DNA of 64,000 bases from Calamus simplicifolius (GCA_900491605.1 UESW01003900.1:981147-1045146); one strand, 5' to 3'; positions 29,777 to 41,220 are shown, counted from the stretch's first letter. The notes: generated from the letters alone by a model not told the origin. Numbers and translations are program-made.

Positions 29777-32675
29777 TGTCACGCCCCAGACCCAAAAATT
29801 TTGAGCTAGGGTGACAACCCGCCGCGTGCCGGGCACGCAAGGCGTCCCGAAACATGACACTGAGTTCAATAAAAGCAACAACCTATATATCATTCAAGTC
29901 CATGTCTTTAATACAATCCATTACTAAAGCTTGGGCTACAAGCCCTACACATAAGCATTACTGGGGTTACATCAACATATGAATCCACTTTATTTTAAAT
30001 AGAAGTTCCAACGAACCTATGGTTCCTTATACACCACAATAATATAGTCTGGGCATCAAGCCCTACACATAAATACACTGGTATAGCAATAACACAAAAT
30101 CTATATCTTATTTGAGTTGAGGTCCATCACTCCAACATGTTATTCTCAAATCTCATGGTCCTGTAGCAAAAATGTTATAATATTTTTGTGAGATTACACT
30201 CAGTAAGTAAACCATGTTATGCAGTCCAATCATAGCATAGCAATCAATAAGCATATAAATGATCTGCATGCATAAACATTTCACAAATACTCAAACATCA
30301 TTGCTATATTATATCATATGTGTCCCACAGCCCTGCAATGCCCCATAACAAAGGAGAGTCGTGGCGGCACATATTGATATAATTCATTCTTTTGCATTCA
30401 CAATCACTCCATTATGCTATGTAAGTATTATATCATGCGTGTCCCACGGCCCTGCAATGCCCCATAACAAAGAAGAGCCGCGGCGGCACATAATTATAAT
30501 TCAATCATTTGCATCCATAACCGTTCAATTATACTATATAGGTAAACCCACTGTTTATACTCTCAATGGTAACTGTAAATGTGACCCACGGCCCTGCGAT
30601 ATCTCAATAGTGTACCAGCCAGCATTCCCTTAAAGCATCCCCCTACTGAAAGGTCAAGATACCAGGGTCACGCCAATAATGTATCAACAAGCATTCCCTA
30701 GAAGTATCCCCCCTACTGAAAGGGTCAAGATACCAGGGTCACGCCAATAATGTACCAACAAGCATTCCCTAGAAGTATCCCCCCTACTGAAAGGGTCAAG
30801 ATACCAGGGTCACGCCAATAATGTATCAACAAGCATTCCCTAGAAGTATCCCCCCTACTGAAAGGGTCAAGATACCAGGGTCACGCCAATAATGTACCAA
30901 CAAGCATTCCCTAGAAGTATCCCCCCTACTGAAAGGGTCAAGATACCAGGGTCACGCCAATAATATACCAACAAGCATTCCCTAGAAGTATCTCCCCTAC
31001 TGAAAGGGTCAAGATACCAGGGTCACGCCATGTCGAAATCCACCAGAACACGTCCTCTAGACGTGTGTGTGGTATGACAGGATAAAGGAGAACCGTGGCG
31101 ACACATAACAGTACCTCACATCACATGCAATACATCAATACATCAATCATGTAGCAAAACAGTGGATTATACTTACTGGATAATTGCATGTAATATATCA
31201 CATCAATGTCATACTAACTGCATCTCTCATGCATAGCAACTGCATCTCTTATGCATAGCAACTGCATCTCTCATGCATAACAACTACATCCCTCATGCAT
31301 AGCAACAGCATCTCACATGCATAATAACTGCATCTCTCATGCATAGCATCCACACATGAAATCATAGTACATAAATAGCCATGTATTCATAATATTCATC
31401 TACTTACAATTTAGTCAATAACAATTCACAAGTTAACTACGCATATCCTGAAATAAATTATTTAATAAACTGATAACTGGCTTACTTACCTTCGCACGCA
31501 ATTCAACAGATATATCAGCTAATCAGATGTCGGGATACCTACAGGATCATTTTACACAATTAAATGATTAAAATCTGGATAATGAAATGATTCCTAAGAC
31601 TCTACCCTAACCAATCCACGGGCCCAACTTCGGACTCGAATATCTCTCACCATACTCACTCAAATGGGGAAGTAAAAATACCCCAAGAAACTAGAATTCA
31701 CCCAGATTCTAGCCATATAAAAATTATGCTAATCCCGGCCCGTTACAGGGCCCAAAATCAGCCCAAACATAGCTCTCAGCACGGCCCAAAAGGCCTGAAC
31801 CGGCCGGCCCAGCCGGCCCGGTTCAGCCTTATCATCCTCCCGATCCCCTGTTTCACCGAACAGGGGACGGGAACATGGCCGGCGGCCGGGGCCGCCGGTG
31901 GCCGGGCCAGAGCCGACCGCCGCTGCGGCCGGCCGCCAAATCTCCTTTCTTCCCCTCAATTTCTCTCACTCCTAACTCCTCCGCGCGGCACGAAATCGTG
32001 CCGGCGGCACGGCCGGCCACCATGGCCGGCCGGACCTCCACCGGATGCACGCCCGGCGCCGGTGGAGGCGACAGGCCTAGTCTCGGGCCCGACGAGGCGG
32101 CAAGCACGCCGCCGGGCCCGAACCAACCAGCGAAAGCCGGTTCGGCTTCCGCCACCGCACGAGAGGAGGGCCAATTGGCCCTCCCTCTCCTCTCTCTCTC
32201 CACCACCAACCCGCCGGACGCCTCCCCCGGCGCCGGCGGGGTCGCCGGCCAAGTATCAGGCCCAGCGCGGCGGCGAGCACGCCGCCGGGCCTGAACCAAG
32301 GGGATCGGCCGGGTCCTCCTTTCTTCTCTCTCGTGATCTCTCTGTCTCTCTCTCTCTCTCTCAGGCTCTTTCTCTCTCTCTCTGGTTCTCTTTCTCTCTC
32401 TCATGCTTTCTCTCTCTCTCTCCCACTCTCTCTCTCTCTGAGAGGCAGGGGATTACCTGATGGAAGCGGACGCCCGGATGATGGAGGGAGTCCCCCCTCC
32501 ATCATATAAATAATTCCCTACGCAACGCTTCAGCTCAAGGACTCGGAAACCCATCAGACGCGACTCGAGAATCCAAGCGGCATACAGGGAACTTAAATGT
32601 TATAATAACACCAGGTGCCACCCCAATTAATACAGAGAGTTAACCTCCCCACTATTAAATTTCCGGGGGTTTACA
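29777..32675 (-). repeat. Long-LTR Gypsy 5' LTR (2899 bp)
   Basis: Same ends as its partner (TGTCACG...TTTACA) and nearly the same sequence, with a 33-bp deletion in the GC-rich block near 31890 and scattered single changes. Followed by GTATC. Confidence 0.9.
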
Positions 32676-32680
32676 GTATC
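32676..32680. other. TSD GTATC of the long-LTR Gypsy (right)
   Basis: Matches the left TSD GTACC at four of five positions. Confidence 0.7.
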
Positions 32681-32880
32681 CAAGCCTTCTTGGGTCCTTC
32701 ATGGTTAGTAGCATAAAAAATTATTCCTTTGGGAACCCAAATTTTCTTGCCTTTATTACTTAAATTTTTATTACTATTTCTCATATTACATTCATAGGTT
32801 TTATGACCTTTCTTGTTACAATGATTACATGTAACATTATCTCTATTTTGTTCTTTTCTAAAAAAGTTTTTGACAAATTT

Positions 32881-33165
32881 TTATTTTAAGTTAGGTCTAT
32901 ATCCTAAACCAGCTTTATCATATATTGCTCTTTGATTACTTAACAACAAATTAAGTTTTTCAGAACTATAAGTAAATTTATCAACAACACTTTTATATTT
33001 ATCAACTTCCTTCTTTAATTTATCATTTTCATTAGAAATTGATTTCTTTTCTTTTGTCAAATTATCATTTTCAGATTTTAGTGTTTTAATCTCATTAGTA
33101 AGATTGTCTTTTTCTTTGATAAAAATTGAGCTATCATTTTTCAAAGATTTGTATTTCTTTTTCAA
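32881..33165 (-). pseudogene. SIRE-1 gag spacer, coiled coil
   Basis: 94 codons, Lys/Glu/Asn-rich with clear heptads (NEIKTLKSENDNLTKEKKS), ending LNLLLSNQRAIYDKAGLGYR. This spacer between gag and protease is a SIRE-lineage feature and is conserved in SIRE-2 (49838-49476). A second zinc knuckle (C-X2-C...H...C type) can be read near 32790-32850 before the insertion. Confidence 0.75.
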
Positions 33166-33182
33166 AATTTTAAAGTCATCTA

Positions 33183-34302
33183 CTAGTTCATTGAAAGCTT
33201 CAAATAATTCATCGAAAGCAAAATCATCACAAGGTTTTCAGAACATACCTCCTCATCCTTATTTGCCATGAAGCAAATGTTGGCAACCTCTTTTTGTTCT
33301 TCCTCCGAAGAGGATTCATCGCTGTCGCTCCAAGTTGCAACATAGGCTTTCTTCTCCTTCTTGAAAGTCTTCTTCAGTTGAGGACAATCATATCTAAAGT
33401 GCCCCAGTTTCTTACACTCATAGCAAATCAAGGGGTCTTTCTCTTTGTCCTTGTCCTTTTCCTTTTCTTTTTCTCCTTCCATCTTAAATCCAGATTTCTT
33501 CTTTTGGAAGGGTCTCTTTCTTCTCATGAATTTTTTAATTTTCTAGCTAGAAGAGCTGTCTCATCATCATCATCATCACTGTAGCTTTCCTCACTTTCTA
33601 CAGCCTTAAGAGCTATGGTCTTCTTTTTCTTGACTTCCTCCTCTTGATGTTGTTTCATGGTTAGCTCATGAGTCATCAAGGATCCAAGTAGCTCCTCCAG
33701 GGGTAATGTGTTGAGGTCCTTGGCTTCTTGGATTGCTGTCACCTTTGCTTTCCAAGTCCTTGGAAGTGACCTAAGAATTTGCGAACAAGTTCAGAATTAG
33801 TATAGGTTTTTCCAAGACTTTTCAAACCATTCACAATATCGGTAAATCTAGTGTACATGCAAGCTATAGTTTCAGTTTGCTCCATACTAAATAGTTCATA
33901 TTTATGAACAAGAATGTTTATTTTAGATTCTTTTACTTGGTTTGTACCCTCATGGGTAACCTCTAATCTATCCCAAATCTCTTTTGCGGAATTACATGTA
34001 GAAATGCGATTAAATTCATTAGCATCTAATGAACAATATAAGACATTCATGGCCTTAGCATTGAGCTGTGCTATTTTCCTATCATTATCATTCCAATCCC
34101 TTTCGGGCTTTGGAACAATAGTGCCATCAACAATATGTGTGGGTGTACTAGGTCCATTAATTATAACACCCCACAATTCATAATCAGAAGCTTGAATGAA
34201 TATTCTCATTCTTGCTTTCCAATATGAATAGTGGGAACCATTAAATAAGGGAGGTCTATTCGTAGAATGACCTTCAGCAAATGATCCAACATGAGCTACC
34301 AT
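33183..34302 (-). pseudogene. SIRE-1 gag
   Basis: Starts at an ATG at 34300-34302 and reads RPPLFNGSHYSYWKARMRIF, KEIWDRLEVTHEGTNQVKES and LPLEELLGSLMTHELTMKQH, the copia gag (UBN2-type) order, then the zinc knuckle CYECKKLGHFRYDC in 33183-33527. Frameshifts lie near 33740 and 33525. Gag builds the particle and packages RNA. Confidence 0.85.
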
Positions 34303-34349
34303 TTGGATCTTTAGCTTTTGATCGTGTGATCAAATTCTAATGAGCACTT

Positions 34350-34361
34350 GCTCTGATACCA
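34350..34361 (-). promoter_or_regulatory. SIRE-1 tRNA-iMet primer-binding site
   Basis: Minus strand TGGTATCAGAGC, two bases from the LTR end at 34364. Complementary to the initiator tRNA-Met 3' end. Confidence 0.9.
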
Positions 34362-34363
34362 AT

Positions 34364-34405
34364 TGTTGGCCCAGATGGCAACCCAAGAGGGGGGGGGTGA
34401 ATTGG
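34364..34405 (-). repeat. SIRE-1 5' LTR remnant (42 bp)
   Basis: TGTTGGCCCAGATGG through GTGAATTGG matches the U5 end of other SIRE LTRs, then stops abruptly. From 34409 the sequence is Tat DNA homologous to 15409 onward. The three bases between (CCC) are discussed in the findings. Confidence 0.9.
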
Positions 34406-34984
34406 CCCAGATGATAAGGCCCAGTGAGGGCTCATGTATCTTTTTCTTTCTTTTTTGCCCTTTTTATGATGAATAAAAAAGAGGATTTCTGCAACTTTCG
34501 TGTCCGTCGTTATTTCCAAATGTTTGTTCTTATCATTCGGCCTTGGCCAAGATTTTTAATAAGTGACGCTCTTTGGCTCTGGCCGAGGCTTTTAATAAGA
34601 AATGGAGATGCACTTTGGCTTTGGCCGAGGCTTTTATTCTTTGGTATCGGCCGGGGCTTGTAAGCTGCCCGAACCTTGGACAAGGTTCCTTCATCATTCG
34701 GTCCGATCGGGGCTTGTATCCTGTCCGAATTTGAACAACGTTTTGGAGACCACTTGGTTCGGCCAGGGCTTGTAAGCTGCCCGAATCCGAATAAAGTTTT
34801 GGAGACCATTTGATCCGGCCAGGGCTTGTAAGCTGCCTGAATCTAAACGAAGTATTGGAGACCATTTGGTCCGGCCAGGGCTTGTAAGCTGCCCGAATCC
34901 AAACAAAGTTTTGGAGACCACTTGGTCCGGCCGGGGCTTGTAAGTTGCCCGAATCCGAACAAAGTTTCTTGATATTTTACTTGG

Positions 34985-35450
34985 CCCTGCCAAAGTATGG
35001 AGATTTGATTCAAGGCTCGGCCCTGCCGAGGTTCGGAGATTTAACTCGAGACTCGGCCCTACCGAGGTACGGAGATTTGGCTCAAGGCTTGGTCCTGCTG
35101 AGGTACGGAGATTTGATTCGAGGCTCGGCCCTACCAAGGTTTGGAGATTTGACTCAAGGCTCGGTCCTACCGAGGTACGGAGATTTGATTAGAGGCCAGG
35201 CCATGCCGAGGTTCGGAGATTTAACCTAAGGCTCAGCCCTACCGAGGTATGGAGATTTAACTTGAGGCTTGGCCCTGCTGAGGTTCAGAGATTTGACTCA
35301 AGGCTCGGCCCTACCGAGGTACGAAGATTTGATTCGATGATCGATCCTGCCGAGGTTCGGAGATTTGACTCAAGGCTCAGCCCTGCCGAGATACGGAGAT
35401 TTGATTCGAGGCTCAGCCCTGCCGAGGTTTGGAGATTTAGCTTGAGAAAT
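34985..35450. repeat. 36-bp tandem array, right duplicate
   Basis: About 13 units, same unit and same alternation of subtypes as at 15981-16450. Equal unit number means no expansion since duplication. Confidence 0.85.
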
Positions 35451-35580
35451 AGCTCGGTTGTGCTAGGAATGGATGCGTAAGCGACATCTATTTTCTATTA
35501 CGACCTTTCAGAAAAAATGACCGTAGCGGTTGTGCCGCGAAGAATAGAAACAAGATGCCAAAGATGTAAATAGGGCAAGT

Positions 35581-36635
35581 CTATAGAGAGCGTACTCTAT
35601 TGGTGATATATGCGGAGGTTGTCCGAACTCCATGTCCGGGGAACGAATTTCCCATCCAAATCTTGGAGCTTGTAGGTGCCGGGTCCGACGACTTCTGCCA
35701 CTTGATAAGGGCCTTCCAAATTTGGTGACAGTTTTCCTTGCTCCAGCAGTTTGAAAACGGACGCTTTCTAGAGGACAACGTCACCGGGCGAGATGGATTT
35801 TCCTTTGACTCTAGAGGCATGGTAACGAGCCACTCTTTGCTGGTATGCAGCTACTCTAATTCGAGCTTTCTCTCTGATCTCTTCTACCAGGTCAAGATTG
35901 GTGGAAGTTGCTCGTCGTTAGCTTCCTCTAAGTAGCTCTCCACTTGCGGGGAAGGGAGTCCTACCTCCACAGGGATGACGGCTTCCATGCCAAAGGCCAT
36001 CCGAAATGGGGTCTCGCTAGTGGGGATTCTTTGGGTAGTGCGGTAAGCCCATAGGACATGATGAAGTTCGTCCACCCTTCTGCCTCGGGCTTTGGCGAGC
36101 CGAACTTTGATCCCTTGAAGCAAGGTCCGATTAGTTACTTCGGCTTCTCCATTGGCTTGTGGATGCCCCACCGATGTAAGGCAGTGGAAGATCCCATGTT
36201 CCTCGCAGAAACCTCAGAACTTTGGGTTATCAAACTGCCTGCCATTGTCAGTGATGATCATATGCGGAAGGCCAAAGCGGCAAATAATGGATCTCCACAC
36301 AAAGTCCCTGGCCCGAGATTCGGTTATTTGGGCAACTGCCTCAGCCTCCACCAACTAGGTGAAGTAGTCGATGGCGACACACAAAAATTTTCTCTATCCA
36401 GTGGCGAGGGGGAAAGGGCCAAGAATATCCATCCCCACTTAGCCAAGGGCCAAGCGGAGGAAATAGGGACTAAACTGGTGGAGGGAGCCTCTGGATGTTG
36501 GAGTGTCTCTGACATGAGTCACAAGCTCGGACAAGATCATTAGCATCCTTTTGCATAGTGGGCTAATAGTACCCCTGACGTAGCACCTTGTGGCATAGAG
36601 ATCGACTCCCTAGATGGTTGCCACAAATTCCTTCA
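35581..36635 (-). pseudogene. Tat-1 integrase, duplicate copy
   Basis: Same domains as the left copy: zinc finger, TAG at the same Gln position, DDE core, C-terminal domain. Extra frameshifts, for instance a missing base near 35902 (left copy GGTGCGAAG, here GGTGGAAG), break it into shorter open pieces (36171-35884, 35820-35581). Confidence 0.85.
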
Positions 36636-36640
36636 TGTAC

Positions 36641-38135
36641 TATTGGCCCAGATGGCAACCCAAGAGGGGAGGGTGAATTGGGTTCTTTAAAAATTTAAAC
36701 CTTTTAAAAACTTATATGCTTTAAGTTAAACGAATTTAATAGCAATGCAAATATAAAGCACAAATAAGTAGATAAAGATAGAGATAATGAATGCACGACA
36801 AACACAAGGATTTTATAGTGGTTCGGTGTATCCAACACCTACGTCCACTCCCAAGATTCACTTGGGTCCACACTATAATCAACTAGATTATAGCCGAGTT
36901 GTTTTACAAGAGCACAACTCCTAACTTGTTGTTTTCCTCCGGGATCACAACGAACCCTGCCGGTTTTCCGGGCTCACAAGCACAAAACCCTAAACTCAAG
37001 CTATTCTAGCTTGACCCGAGGTTAACAACCTCCACTAGTTCAATCCCCTTTGATAAAACAAGCACAAATAAATATAAGAATGTTTTACAATGATTCACAG
37101 CTCCTTAGTTGAGCAAATATTCAAAATAAAGTAAACAAGTTTAGAAAAGCCTGTTTGGAGATGATTGAATTTGAGCTTTTCTTCTTTTCTTCTTTTTCTC
37201 TTCTTCCTTTGGAATGATGAATAAAGCCTCAACTTTAATCCCTCACAGTCGTTGCAGTTAAGAATATTGGAAATGAAAGAAACAGAGCTTTTTCTTCAAT
37301 TTGGGAAATCCATCGATTTTTGATTTGGGGCACCTTGGATTCCTTTTGAGCTTTTAGAAGTGGAAGGATTTGAGTTTGAAGGCTTTTCTCTTGAGATTCA
37401 GGCTCAGGCTTTCTCGGATTTTTGATTTGAAATTTTTTCTATTTTTCTGTCTTCTTTTATCAAACGGGTGTTTTCCCCTTTTTATAGATTTTTTTCAATC
37501 CATTTTTGGGATGAAACTAGCCGTTGGAGTGTACTTGTAGACAAAATATATCTGTTAGAAATTAGGTAAAAAGGAAATATTACCGTTAGAGCTGATCTGG
37601 CAATTTAAATTTTTGTTCCAGTCAGGTTGGAGTCGGCTCCAACTTTTCAGGTGTCGGCTCCAGGTCGTTTTTCCAAAAATAGAAATTTCCGAGTTCGTTG
37701 AGGAGTCGGCTCCGAAAAAGTAAGTGTCAGCTCACCATCGCTAGTTGTTGGCTCCCGAAAACTGTAGGTGTCGGCTCCAGGATGCTCAAAAATTTAACGT
37801 TCTGTTTCCGCATCGGAGTCGGCTCCAGACACTGTAAGTGTCGACTCTGAAACTCTGGGTGTCGGCTCCAAAACTCTGGGTGTCGGCTCCAGACCATATC
37901 AAAAATCAGAACAAAATTTGAATGGCCACGGGGTCGGCTCCAGGAATTCTAAGTGTCGACTCCAGGTTCTGAAACTTTGAAATTGATGTTTTGCAATGGA
38001 TTCAAAACACGTTTCTTAATTCATTTAAATTGATCAAATAAATTTAACTCTTGAAACACTTCTCAAATCCATTAGTAATCAAATAAATATACTCAATTCA
38101 TTTATTAATCATCAAAATCAATAATTGGGTCAACA
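36641..38135 (-). repeat. SIRE solo LTR (1495 bp)
   Basis: Complete LTR with CAACA right end and a mutated left end (TATTGG instead of TGTTGG), flanked by TGTAC on both sides. It sits at exactly the same integrase codon as SIRE-1. LTR-LTR recombination in the duplicated copy removed the internal part. The U3 motif array is at 37630-37963. Confidence 0.92.
37630..37963. promoter_or_regulatory. U3 GTCG(G/A)CTCC array, solo LTR
   Basis: Same motif series as in SIRE-1 U3, a few copies degraded (GTGTCAGCTC, TTGTTGGCTCC). Confidence 0.55.
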
Positions 38136-38140
38136 TGTAC

Positions 38141-38670
38141 TTCCTGAAGAGCATAATCAGCTTTAGATGGGTGAAAGCACTTGAGCAATGGCATGGAAAA
38201 GGATCGCTTATAGAGCTGGTCGTCGACCAACACATAGTGGACAGCTTGCAATTTCAGCTTTCTTGCTTCCTTACGGTCAGCTGGGAGCGACCCTTCTTTG
38301 AGATACCTCGAGATGGGGTCGAACCAGGATGGCTCGGTCTCAATCTGCATCACTCGGTCCGCCTCCGCGATGCTAGGTTTTTCCAGGATTTCTAGGGGAA
38401 ACTTTCATTCGGCACTCATTGATTTCGCAGTCGCTAGTCGGGATAATAGATCGGCATGGGCATTCTCGGATCTGGGGATCTGATAACTTCAAATTCAGAG
38501 AAGTGGGAAAGCAAGTCCCGCACCTGCTGGAGATACCGAATCATGTTTGGCTCCTAAGCCTCAAACTCGCCCCGCACGTGGCCAGCCACCAATTGAGAGT
38601 CGATGAAGGCATTTAACTTCTTCACTTTGAGGTCACGGGCGATTCGAAGTCCAGCGAGCTTGGATAGTTT
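38141..38670 (-). pseudogene. Tat-1 RNase H tail and integrase linker
   Basis: Minus frame from about 38668 reads KLAGLRIARDLKVKKLNAF, IDSQLVAGHVRGEFEA, a TAG, then NMIRYLQQVRDLLSHF, the end of the Tat RNase H. Further on, 38353-38141 reads SWFDPISRYLKEGSLPADRK and YVLVDDQLYKRSFSMPLLKC, up to the integrase zinc finger, where the solo LTR interrupts it. Frame breaks lie between the parts. Confidence 0.78.
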
Positions 38671-39035
38671 ACCTCCCGAATGAAGTTTGCCTTAACAAGT
38701 TTGTCGACTTCTTCCTCAATCGCCTTCTACCGCTCAGGGGCAAAGCTCCTCTTCTTCTGTTTTATGGGTCAGGACATCTCATCCACATTAAGACGATGGA
38801 CGAGGACATCCGGGCTGATTCCTAGCATATCGGAAGCTGACCATGCAAAAACATCAGCATTCCTTCGGAGAAAGTCGATCAGCTCCGTCCGAGGTTTCCC
38901 TTTTAGCAGTGACCCGATCTTTATAGTTCGGTCTAGCCAGGCTTTGTTCAACGGTACCTCCTCTAGCTCTTCAGCTGGTTCTCCCCGTTTCTCGGCAAAA
39001 TCTTTCCGAGCGTCCAGTCCATCAACCTCGGGCAA
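38671..39035 (-). pseudogene. Tat-1 RT N-terminal stub (catalytic core deleted)
   Basis: Reads NADVFAWSASDMLGISPDVL and, after a stop, KQKKRSFAPERQKAIEEEVD and NFIREVNYP, the start of a Tat reverse transcriptase. The next codons are already RNase H (KLAGLRIA). The palm with its YVDD box is therefore missing through a deletion at about 38665. Confidence 0.8.
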
Positions 39036-39062
39036 TTTGGATTGCAGGCTAGTGATGAAACA

Positions 39063-39863
39063 CTACCAAGCTATAGCTTGGTTTCCTCGGACTACTCCCA
39101 CTCCCCATCCGATAGGGAACTTCATTGCTAGGTGCGGGATGGAGATAGCGGCTCTAAGGGACATCAGGCCAGGTCTCCCAAAAATTGCAGTGCAGGGCGA
39201 TCGAAGCTTGGTCACCAAAAAATCCGTGTGGACCATGGCAACGAAAGGCCAAATTTCTGCACGGACCATCAAGGTCACGACTCCTTCCGGGGTGATAACA
39301 TCACCGGTGAACCCCATAAGGGTGGAGTCCACAGCTTGGAGATTCTTTATAAGTAGTTTCATCTTCAGAAACACATCGAGATACAAAACATTAACGGAGC
39401 TTCCACTATCAATGAGAATTTGATCTATATCATAGTTGTTCAGATTAAGGGATACAACCAATGCATCATCATGCGGGAACTGTATTTTATGGAGATTGCT
39501 GTCGGAGAAGGAGAGCTCATTTGTTTGCTCTTTCTTTGGCACCAAATCTTCTTCATCGTTCTGCCCACTCGACGGACTGCCAACTGCCTCGATCACATTA
39601 ATATGACCAGCGACTGGAGGATTCAGAGGAGGAGGTTGCTGAGGCTCAGGTTGACGATCGCCCCCATTCCTTGGCTCGGGTGCTCTCCTGAATTGGTCTA
39701 GCCTACCCCGTTGGATGAGCCTTTCGATCTCGTTCTTCAGCTGCCAGCACTCCTCAGTGTCATGGCCATGATCCCGATGGTAGCAACAGTATTTGGTGGG
39801 ATCTCTTTGGGTAGCATTCCCTTGAAGAGGAGGTGGTCGGGGGAGCTGGCGCTCTATCGCCAT
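39063..39863 (-). pseudogene. Tat-1 gag zinc knuckle and aspartic protease
   Basis: 266 open codons. CCYHRDHGHDTEECWQLKNE is the Tat-type zinc knuckle. Then a Pro/Gln linker and the protease with LIDSGSSVNVLY (catalytic D-S-G) and a distal AIFGRPGLMSLRA block. The enzyme would mature gag-pol. This piece is uninterrupted, but gag upstream and RT downstream are broken. Confidence 0.85.
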
Positions 39864-41135
39864 GAGGATCTCTGCCCTTGGGGTAGTGAGCGGAGTGAAT
39901 CGATTGAACCTCCTTGGTAGGCTCCGGGTGCAGTTCCTCGACAGGGGGCGGAGGAACCCTTTGGCGGCGAGGCGGACTTGGCTGACAGGCGGATCGGTGC
40001 TTGTCCGAGCCCTTGGGCTCCTTTTTCCTTATCAGCTCGGTGCGGGCAGCTCTCCGCGATTCTTTGACTCTGGCATATTTGTCTGCCAGAGCCATCATGT
40101 CGGAGAGGTTCTGAGGGTAGCTGACCTCCAGCACTAGGTAAAAGTCACTCTCCTTCAGTACTCCACCTGCTAGGGTGGACTTGACCACCTCATGATTAAG
40201 GTGGTCCACTTCCAACATGGTCGTGTTAAAGCGGCCGAGATATTTTTTCAAGGACTCCCCCTCTCTCTGCTTAACCTCAGAGAGGGAGTTGGATCTCCGC
40301 TGGTGACGACGGCTGCTGACGAACTGGCTGATAAAGAGGTGGCTCAGCTCGTCGAACGAACTAACAGAACATGGTTTCAAAGCATTGAATCAGGTTCGAG
40401 CAGATCCCCTGAGGGTGGAGGAGAAGGCACGGTAGAGGATTGCATCTGATGCCCCGTGGAACATCATGATCGATCTGAAGCTGCTGAGGTGGTCGTCGGG
40501 ATCGGAGGCCCCATGATAGGGCTCGATGGCGAGCAGCTTCACGTGGGAGAGAATCACTTCCTCCATGATTCCCTTGGAAAAGGGAATGCCCTGCTTCGTC
40601 TGATGGTGCAGCGGATGGGCCTGCTTGGCAGCATCTAACTCCTGGCGCATGTCCTAGAGTTGCTGGCGGATCTCTTCAGGCACAATAGGAGGGGCCAAAC
40701 GAGGAGAGAAATGACACGGTGTTGAGTCGTGGTGAGAGAACACCAGAGAGAGGGATCGGGCCCACCGAGATCGGGGAAGATCATTGCCACAACCTCCTTG
40801 AGGGGCTAGCTCAGCTTTCCTAGGGCGGCAAGGGGGGTCTGCAACCCCATGCGGGCCGGAGGAGGAGATCGCCGGATGAGCGGGGGCTGCATTCTCCTCA
40901 AGAGGATGCTGGGCAGGAGCGGCCGAACGGGGGTTTCGAAACGCCCCTAGATCAGGTGGGTTAGAGCCTGGACTTGCTGGACCAGTGAGGCAAACTGGTC
41001 TTGGGTCATTGGAGCCACCGGTGGTGATGGACTCTCAACTGGCGGTGGTGGTAGTGCTACACTGCTCATCGGATCAGGTCTTTGGGAGGCGACCTGATCC
41101 CGGGCTTCGGAGGTAGCCTTTCTTCGGTTGGCCAT
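39760..41135 (-). pseudogene. Tat-1 gag
   Basis: N-terminus MANRRKATSEARDQ at 41135 runs to a stop at 40947; the retrotransposon gag domain is read at 40650-40390 (EPYHGASDPDDHLSSFRSIM) and 40380-39760 (FDELSHLFISQFVSSRRHQR, LSEVKQREGESLKKYLGRF). At least two frame changes separate the pieces. The last part overlaps the zinc-knuckle frame. Confidence 0.82.
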
Positions 41136-41201
41136 GGGAGGAGTTCTCTTTCAGATCGAGATCCCTGTCTCCTGAATCACAAGTTTATGGGACTTGAGGA
41201 C

Positions 41202-41218
41202 CCTTTCTCTAGCGCCAA
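41202..41218 (-). promoter_or_regulatory. Tat-1 primer-binding site
   Basis: Minus strand TTGGCGCTAGAGAAAGG directly after the 5' LTR (two-base spacer). The TGGCGC start matches tRNAs ending GCGCCA; I cannot decide which tRNA. Confidence 0.6.
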
Positions 41219-41220
41219 TT

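Larger units (their letters stand above)
24636..32675 (-). mobile_element. Non-autonomous long-LTR Ty3/gypsy (Del/Tekay-like, LARD-type)
   Basis: Two LTRs of 2.9 kb (24636-27567, 29777-32675) flank only 2.2 kb of internal DNA with no pol. The minus strand has tRNA-iMet primer site 29758-29769 and, before the 3' LTR, TTTCGAGGACGAAATTC and AAGGAGGGGAGAA, a signature I associate with Del/Tekay chromoviruses. Long LTRs with a non-coding core match the LARD concept. LTRs are nearly identical, so this is the youngest insertion in the window. Confidence 0.85.
17644..34405 (-). mobile_element. SIRE-type Ty1/copia element 1 (5' LTR truncated)
   Basis: Minus-strand element with 3' LTR 17644-19141, polypurine tract 19142-19161, 3' ORF, RNase H, RT, integrase, protease, gag, primer site 34350-34361 and only 42 bp of 5' LTR (34364-34405). 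RT type, a gag spacer with a coiled coil, and an extra ORF after pol identify the SIRE/Maximus lineage. A long-LTR Gypsy (24636-32675) is inserted between gag spacer and protease. Many frameshifts; not active. Confidence 0.88.
34409..36640 (-). repeat. Right copy of the duplicated Tat 3' block
   Basis: Homologous to 15409-17643 throughout, including the 56-bp array (about 34650-34970), the 36-bp array (about 34985-35450), integrase and TSD TGTAC at 36636-36640. A few percent sequence difference shows the duplication is not very recent. Confidence 0.88.
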
